DNA of 64,000 nucleotides from Candidatus Methylomirabilota bacterium (GTDB taxonomy: Bacteria > Methylomirabilota > Methylomirabilia > Rokubacteriales > CSP1-6), in NCBI GenBank assembly GCA_035315345.1, contig DATFYA010000016.1, positions 1-64,000 of the forward strand. The letters are read 5' to 3'. The position numbers were made by a program, and so were the translations under genes. Positions within the stretch are counted from its first letter, which is position 1; each line of letters opens with the position of its first letter. Below, piece after piece: positions 60,601 to 64,000 of the stretch. The notes below the pieces were generated by a model. The model was not told the origin of the DNA and did no database searches. It was given only the letters and a program-made list of their open reading frames with translations.

Positions 60601-61334
60601 AGTTCATTCCACCCGGGGTCAACGTGTACCCGCTCGTCGTCGCGGCTGGAGACTCCGTCGACGTCCAGGTCCGCTTCCAGCCGACCAGCTTCGGACCGAA
60701 GTCGGCCACGCTCACCGTCGTCAGCGACGACCCGGGCGGGCCACGGACGCTCCTCGTCTCGGGTTTCACGCCGAGCGGCAAGCTCACGGTTACGGGCACC
60801 GGGCACTTCGGCCCGGTCGATTTCGGCCGGCGCGCCGAGCGCACCATCTCGATCTGCAACGTCGGCAAGTGCGACCTGCACGTGCTGAAGGTCGCATTCC
60901 TGCCGGATCCGTGGAAGCCCGGCTGCCACGACTGCGACTGCTGCGGATGCGGCTGCGAGTGTGTATGTGGATGCGGTTGTGATCACCACCACCGCCACGA
61001 GCCGCCGCACCACGACCAGGGCGATCACGGGCAGCACGGGCATGGCCACCACCACAAGGACGACCGCGATCAATGCTGCGCGACCTTCAAGATCGTCAGC
61101 AACCCGTTCCCGGCGACCGTGCGACCCGGTTCGTGCTTGCCGATCCTGATCCGCTTCACTCCGACCTGTTCGGGACCGAAGTGCTGCGAGCTCCAGATCG
61201 AGACCGACGACCCCGACAACCTCAAGACGATCGTGTACGTCACTGGCTCGCTGCACCGCACCCTGGTGTCCGCGCTCAAATGCTGGGCCGCCGAGGAGCT
61301 GCAGAGCCTGCTCAAGGCGGGGAAGCATCCCTGA
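57696..61334 (+). CDS. giant beta-propeller protein with four ASH-type repeats and a Cys/His-rich metal-binding-like insert
   Basis: 1212 residues from ATA 57696. Residues 1-700 form a BNR/sortilin-type propeller: WTAIGPSPITQGG, IYQGTAGGGVWRTLDGGAAW, LFQSTDGGQNWLQILG, IYRSTDNGATWTSRNGGG, LGVLRSVDDGATWTVLDD. Four repeats follow (about 709-1190) with the ASPM-SPD-2-hydin pattern: FGTVCDGPE, FGDVCLGSF, FGEVCVGSF and FGPVDFGRR, each with a later V-x-F-x-P segment. Within the fourth lies a block (about 1077-1128) with 12 cysteines and 13 histidines. No signal peptide is visible. AAGGAG is 8 bases before ATA; the first canonical start, GTG 57840, would delete the first propeller strands. A surface adhesin, metal scavenger or structural part are all possible. 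Confidence 0.8.
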   Translation: MTLTGTVWTAIGPSPITQGGRQDNGLTSAIAINPNNGNIIYQGTAGGGVWRTLDGGAAWTPIFDRQIALGIGEPAGIAIDPNDTSIIYVGTSSRVTPQAQAGLYKSTDGGASSIRLGSGYPAGNVGNATQFVNQNINVIIVDPANSQTLYLSSSSGVFRSTDSGQNWTLGVGSNGDARSLVLDRSSPASARILYAGITNRGLFQSTDGGQNWLQILGPATPQVVAALGGAPGAAFSKVVVDLAPPTSPPNAAGIQVIYVALSGQGGAPDPVGLFLSTDQGANWAQRGAAGMPTNTQGGYSFHIAVDPASPGNGANDTVYVGCVGQGRSNDSGANFTGLTGLHADTHAWAFFPQPSPTPSVVYCGNDGGIYRSTDNGATWTSRNGGGLQTGLFYNITVRPDATASVTVGALQDNGLQTTSGVASPGWQTSQGGDGWDAAYDGVTAGRLYGTSGFWPNPCTRVFVSTADGTDFPPTVPSAQDITPWGTATDQGCYLASIACDPSAAGIVYASGNQNLWQSQNGGGTWRNIGVVPGNPAVALSNGNNVVVASGTQVFLTTNALATTVGPPTGVTFTNITRNLPNRSVQRVEFDPNDPSVIYAVLGGFNGGPGQTGHVFRTTVAGTAWQDISPVLDVPFGGLALDGTDTPTSIYVGTDLGVLRSVDDGATWTVLDDIHLPRAPVTDLVLSRQGGILRAATYGRGVFEFRRPDWPSIAVNLENGLSFGTVCDGPEYLTLQIFNVGTKELVITSVQRLMGSSGVSVLPSPGTPVVLAAGEEIDFTVQFTPTTPGTPETATIRIISNDPGAPIVDLAATGTGGRASLEVAIPDGGRFGDVCLGSFVDRGLVLNNRGPCPLRVTSLTSSSTDFIPPRVSFFPLVVAAGDSVELPIRFQPNHLGPASATLTITSNDPNSPETVRVTGNTPAPRLALSIANAGEFGEVCVGSFRDEELTLSNSGGCALTVTSITSSSPEFIPPGVNVYPLVVAAGDSVDVQVRFQPTSFGPKSATLTVVSDDPGGPRTLLVSGFTPSGKLTVTGTGHFGPVDFGRRAERTISICNVGKCDLHVLKVAFLPDPWKPGCHDCDCCGCGCECVCGCGCDHHHRHEPPHHDQGDHGQHGHGHHHKDDRDQCCATFKIVSNPFPATVRPGSCLPILIRFTPTCSGPKCCELQIETDDPDNLKTIVYVTGSLHRTLVSALKCWAAEELQSLLKAGKHP

Positions 61335-61591
61335 GCGTGGCGGAATCTCGAAGACTTTCCCAGCCAAGCGCACCCGAGCCGTCCCGCACTGTGACAGAAG
61401 GCTTGATGTGGAGGGAGCATCCTCAGATCAACAGATTCGTAGGTGCTGCTGCCTTCCCCCCAGAGGGCTAAATTAGTCCGGAAGTCGTAGGCGATGCGGG
61501 CGGCTGCGACGAGACGGCGGGCGGCGTATACCCTTTAAAGAACTATTCATACTTTGCACACGCAAGTCGAGCAAGGAGAGGGGTGACTCCG
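61335..61591. other. intergenic region with an AT-rich patch
   Basis: The patch at 61527-61560 (TATACC, TTTAAAG, ATTCATACTTT) is unusually AT-rich for this window and may hold the promoter of the following two genes, but no -35/-10 pair at proper spacing is clear. No gene is supported. Confidence 0.4.
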
Positions 61592-62047
61592 ATGAGCAAC
61601 GCCTTGAGCATCATCTTCGGTCGCAACGACCGCACACCTGCCGACCATCACTACGGAGATGAGGTCGACGATCACATACATCGGTCGATCGGTGGCTCAG
61701 CAAATCTGCGGCTCGACGACCCGATTCACCCGAGGGCTCCGATGATGCCGAACCCGGGGGACATGGTGCTCCACGAGACTGGGCCCATGATTATTATCGA
61801 CGCTGATGACGTGGAGAATGCTTCGCCTACCCTTGACGCCGCACGCCAGATCGCCCGGGTCTGGGCGGCTCGGAAGGTCGACATAGACAGATGGGGTGAA
61901 CCATGGGCGGCTATCAGATACGGACCGGCCACGAATAATATCTGGGACTGGCGGTTGCACGCGTACACAACCGACCCGCTCACGCTGGCTAGTGAGCTTG
62001 ATGTACTTGTCGAGTTCATCATGAGGCGCCATCGGGAGCGGAGATGA
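61592..62047 (+). CDS. soluble protein of a two-gene accessory cassette, unknown function
   Basis: 151 residues. The N-terminus is charged and His/Asp-rich (DRTPADHHYGDEVDDHIHRS), then an Asp-rich strand MIIIDADDVENASPTLDAAR and a C-terminal helix LASELDVLVEFIMRRHRERR. Codon use is less GC-biased than in the surrounding genes, suggesting transfer. GAGG lies 10 bases before ATG 61592; GTG 61583 is an alternative start. The stop TGA is followed immediately by the ATG of the membrane partner. Confidence 0.6.
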   Translation: MSNALSIIFGRNDRTPADHHYGDEVDDHIHRSIGGSANLRLDDPIHPRAPMMPNPGDMVLHETGPMIIIDADDVENASPTLDAARQIARVWAARKVDIDRWGEPWAAIRYGPATNNIWDWRLHAYTTDPLTLASELDVLVEFIMRRHRERR

Positions 62048-62575
62048 ATGCTCCCGGGCGATCCCTCCCGAGACGGGGACCCTCGCCGAAAACTCGTTTA
62101 CGACGACGCCGTCCACGCCATCGACCGGCAGCAGGTCAGGCTTGACGAGGTCCGGAAGCGGGCCGCCAACATCTTCACTGCCGCGAGCATCTCAGGCGGT
62201 TTTCTTGGAGCGGAGGTGTTCAAGGCGCCCGAAGGACTGAATGTCTGGGCATGGCTAGCCGCCGGTGCCTTCACCCTCAACGCGCTTCTTCTCGGCTACA
62301 TCTTGTGGCCAAGAACGTGGCTGTTCAAGAATAAGACGGACGAGCTCCAGTCCCTGTGGATCGACCAGAGTAACTTATCTCTCGACGAGATTCACACCCA
62401 ACTTGCGGCGCACACGGCGAAGAACTACACGATCAATGACGCTAAGCTTCGCCGGCTCGCCGTTGCACTCGAGATTATGGTCATCGCGGTGCTCGTAGTG
62501 CTCGGCGCTCTCGTAGTCAACCTCGCACGCTCAGAACACGCGGGACGGTCGCTACTGGGCGGCGGCGGTTTGTAG
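62048..62575 (+). CDS. three-helix membrane protein of the accessory cassette (effector-like topology)
   Basis: 175 residues. A cytoplasmic amphipathic helix (AIDRQQVRLDEVRKRAANIF) leads into a paired membrane hairpin (AASISGGFLGAEVF and AWLAAGAFTLNALLLGYILW), a soluble helical segment (NLSLDEIHTQLAAHTAKNYT), and a last helix (LAVALEIMVIAVLVVLGALV). This layout recalls small membrane proteins of SLATT/PycTM-type defence effectors, but similarity is at the level of topology only. It starts directly after the stop of the soluble partner (TGAATG), so the two should be made together. Confidence 0.6.
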   Translation: MLPGDPSRDGDPRRKLVYDDAVHAIDRQQVRLDEVRKRAANIFTAASISGGFLGAEVFKAPEGLNVWAWLAAGAFTLNALLLGYILWPRTWLFKNKTDELQSLWIDQSNLSLDEIHTQLAAHTAKNYTINDAKLRRLAVALEIMVIAVLVVLGALVVNLARSEHAGRSLLGGGGL

Positions 62576-62847
62576 GACGGAACGTTGCGCGCATGCGGCG
62601 AGCCGGCCGTCGAGTGCAATAAACAAGCGCTGCGGACCTGGGTCGTGCACTTGCCATCCGTCTGAAGGAGGCGGTTTCCTCGAAGGCGGCACAGGCTCAC
62701 CGACATGCGATTGCGGCTTCCCGGTACGCTCTCGGGTACGAGAAGCACGCCCGGAATGTATTGCTAAGCTGATCCTCACGATGTCGTCGAAGTGTGCTTC
62801 TCCGGCGGGTCCTTACCTGCACCTGGAGGAAGCTGGATTGAACGCGA
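62576..62847. other. intergenic region, nothing recognised
   Basis: 272 bases of mixed composition with local GC lower than the adjacent SDR gene. No tRNA, repeat or att-like sequence is visible, and no open frame of coding character is present on either strand. Confidence 0.4.
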
Positions 62848-63636
62848 TCACGACTGCGGTCGCGGCCGCGCTTCCCAAGGTAACCGGATGGCCCCGTCGA
62901 GCCGGATGGTCTCGCCGTTCAGCATCGAGTTCTCGATGATGTGGGCGGCCAGGGCTCCGTACTCGGCCGGACGGCCGAGGCGGGGCGGGAAGGGCACCTG
63001 CTTGCCGAGCGAGAGTCGCGCCGGCTCGGGCAGCCCGGCGAGCATCGGCGTCTCGAAGATGCCAGGAGCGATCGTGCAGACGCGGATGCCCAGCTCGGCG
63101 AGATCGCGCGCGATCGGCAGCGTCATGCCGACCACGCCGCCCTTGGACGCCGAGTAGGCGGCCTGACCGATCTGGCCGTCGAAGGCGGCCACCGACGCGG
63201 TGTTGATGACGACGCCGCGCTCGCCCTCGCCGTTCGGCGCGTTCTTGGCCATCTGGGCCGCCGCGAGACGGATGCAATTGAACGTGCCGATCAGGTTGAT
63301 CTGGATGGTGCGCGCGAACCCGGCCAGGTCGGCCGGCCCGCGCTTGCCGAAGGTCTTGTCCGCGGTGCCGATGCCCGCGCAGTTCACGAGGACGTGCACG
63401 GCGCCGAACCGCGCGACGGCTCCCTCCAGGGCGGCGGTCACCTCGTCCGGGCTCGTGACGTCCGCGGGCACGAAGAGCGCGCGGTCGCCGAGGCCGCCGG
63501 CCACCTCCTTGCCGGGCGATCGCGGCAGATCGAGCAGGACCACGTGGCCGCCGCCCGCGTGGAGGCGCTCCGCGGTCGCGCGCCCGAGGCCCGAGGCTCC
63601 GCCCGTGATCACCGTGGTCGAGCCCGCGATCTGCAT
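62848..63636 (-). CDS. SDR-family 3-hydroxyacyl-CoA dehydrogenase (HSD17B10-like)
   Basis: 262 residues. NAD-binding [48 protein letters not shown], the active-site serine in [20 protein letters not shown] with catalytic Tyr and Lys in YSASKGG, and the closing [20 protein letters not shown]. This is the pattern of the type II 3-hydroxyacyl-CoA dehydrogenases that oxidise short-chain and branched-chain hydroxyacyl-CoAs. It fits the beta-oxidation genes at 20.6-23.4 kb. GGGAGGA precedes ATG 63636. Confidence 0.92.
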   Translation of the reverse strand: MQIAGSTTVITGGASGLGRATAERLHAGGGHVVLLDLPRSPGKEVAGGLGDRALFVPADVTSPDEVTAALEGAVARFGAVHVLVNCAGIGTADKTFGKRGPADLAGFARTIQINLIGTFNCIRLAAAQMAKNAPNGEGERGVVINTASVAAFDGQIGQAAYSASKGGVVGMTLPIARDLAELGIRVCTIAPGIFETPMLAGLPEPARLSLGKQVPFPPRLGRPAEYGALAAHIIENSMLNGETIRLDGAIRLPWEARPRPQS

Positions 63637-63673
63637 GCCGTCCTCCCGGGAAACGTGGTGTCGCCGACGGTGT

Positions 63674-63681
63674 AGTATAAC
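63674..63681. promoter_or_regulatory. overlapping divergent -10 elements between the SDR gene and rnd
   Basis: The 8-bp AGTATAAC reads TATAAC on the plus strand (63676-63681), 10 bases before ATG 63692, and TATACT on the minus strand (63679-63674), giving a leader of about 30 bases with a ribosome-binding site for the SDR gene. The same four bases serve both directions. Confidence 0.6.
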
Positions 63682-63691
63682 CGGGCGCGCC

Positions 63692-64000
63692 ATGCCGCTC
63701 CCCCGGTGGATCCGGACCCCCGACGACCTGCGTGCCCTGGCCTCCGAGCTCGAGGGCACGCCTGCCCTAGCCATCGACACCGAGGCCGACAGCCTGCACC
63801 ACTATCCCGGCAAGCTCTGCCTGGTGCAGCTGGCCGACGCGCGGGGCCAGGCCCACCTCGTCGATCCGCTCGCCCTGCGTGACCTCTCGCCGCTCGGCCC
63901 GGTCCTGGCCGACCCGGGCACGCTCAAGATCCTGCACGCCGCCGACAACGACCTCGCGTATCTCAAGCGGCTGTACGGGGCGACCGTCTCGTCGCTCTTC
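63692..64000 (+). CDS. rnd: ribonuclease D, 3-prime end beyond the window
   Basis: 103 codons of the N-terminal part. The DEDD exonuclease motif I is [20 protein letters not shown] (Asp and Glu as first two metal ligands) and motif II is [18 protein letters not shown]. Ribonuclease D trims the 3-prime ends of tRNA precursors. The predicted transcript begins about 4 bases before the ATG, with no ribosome-binding site. The gene is cut by the window edge, so the HRDC domain cannot be seen. Confidence 0.9.
   Translation, partial: MPLPRWIRTPDDLRALASELEGTPALAIDTEADSLHHYPGKLCLVQLADARGQAHLVDPLALRDLSPLGPVLADPGTLKILHAADNDLAYLKRLYGATVSSLF

Overview
The window is a high-GC bacterial chromosome segment with strong G/C third-position bias and tightly packed genes, many joined by GTGA, ATGA or TGATG overlaps. 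Gram-negative envelope genes are present (MlaC-like protein, BamE-like and solute-binding lipoproteins, monofunctional transglycosylase). The density of Liv-type ABC transporters, CaiB/BaiF CoA-transferases, TAXI and sugar binding proteins and acyl-CoA enzymes resembles Candidatus Rokubacteria / Methylomirabilota. That placement is an inference, because no rRNA or other phylogenetic marker is present. I saw no tRNA, rRNA, CRISPR array or complete insertion sequence.

Layout. Bases 1-8.8 kb: tail of a sugar-binding protein, a duplicated-fold membrane protein, an enolase-superfamily enzyme, CaiB, MsrA, a HAD phosphatase, MtgA, an M20 amidohydrolase and a TAXI protein. 8.8-12.1 kb: envelope genes on the minus strand, including a membrane-anchored protein of about nine 23-residue repeats. 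12.1-16.2 kb: an acyltransferase, a TPP enzyme and a second CaiB in one minus-strand operon. 16.2-20.0 kb: HpcH/HpaI aldolase plus a sugar ABC importer without an ATPase gene. 20.1-23.4 kb: YbaK-like deacylase, acyl-CoA dehydrogenase and enoyl-CoA hydratase.

24.2-33.8 kb holds the most interesting operon. A Tat-exported Liv-type binding protein, a 759-residue exported protein, and LivH, LivM, LivG and LivF run directly into three overlapping genes: the N-terminal domain of a cyclopropane-fatty-acid synthase as a separate protein, a geranylgeranyl-reductase-type flavoprotein, and the CFA methyltransferase domain with all catalytic residues. This looks like a lipid methylation/reduction module coupled to a transporter. 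It is followed by an acyl-CoA ligase and a class III nucleotide cyclase whose sensor domain carries a c-type haem motif. 39.8-42.8 kb: fructose bisphosphatase, fructose-bisphosphate aldolase and a cyclase-family hydrolase. 43.6-48.5 kb: a second complete Liv-type operon read from a consensus promoter. 48.6-55.9 kb: EttA, two oxidoreductase-type genes and a four-GAF histidine kinase with two response regulators.

56.2-62.8 kb is an accessory stretch of unfamiliar genes: a frameshifted gene, small membrane and hydrophilic proteins, a 1212-residue beta-propeller/ASH protein with a metal-binding-like Cys/His block, and a two-gene cassette of locally lower GC. The window ends with an SDR dehydrogenase and ribonuclease D, divergently expressed from overlapping -10 elements.

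Two sequence-wide signals stand out. Several genes have a -10 hexamer only 6-10 bases before the start codon, suggesting leaderless or near-leaderless mRNAs. Four genes appear to start at AUC or AUA, with no AUG, GUG or UUG available at the right place.
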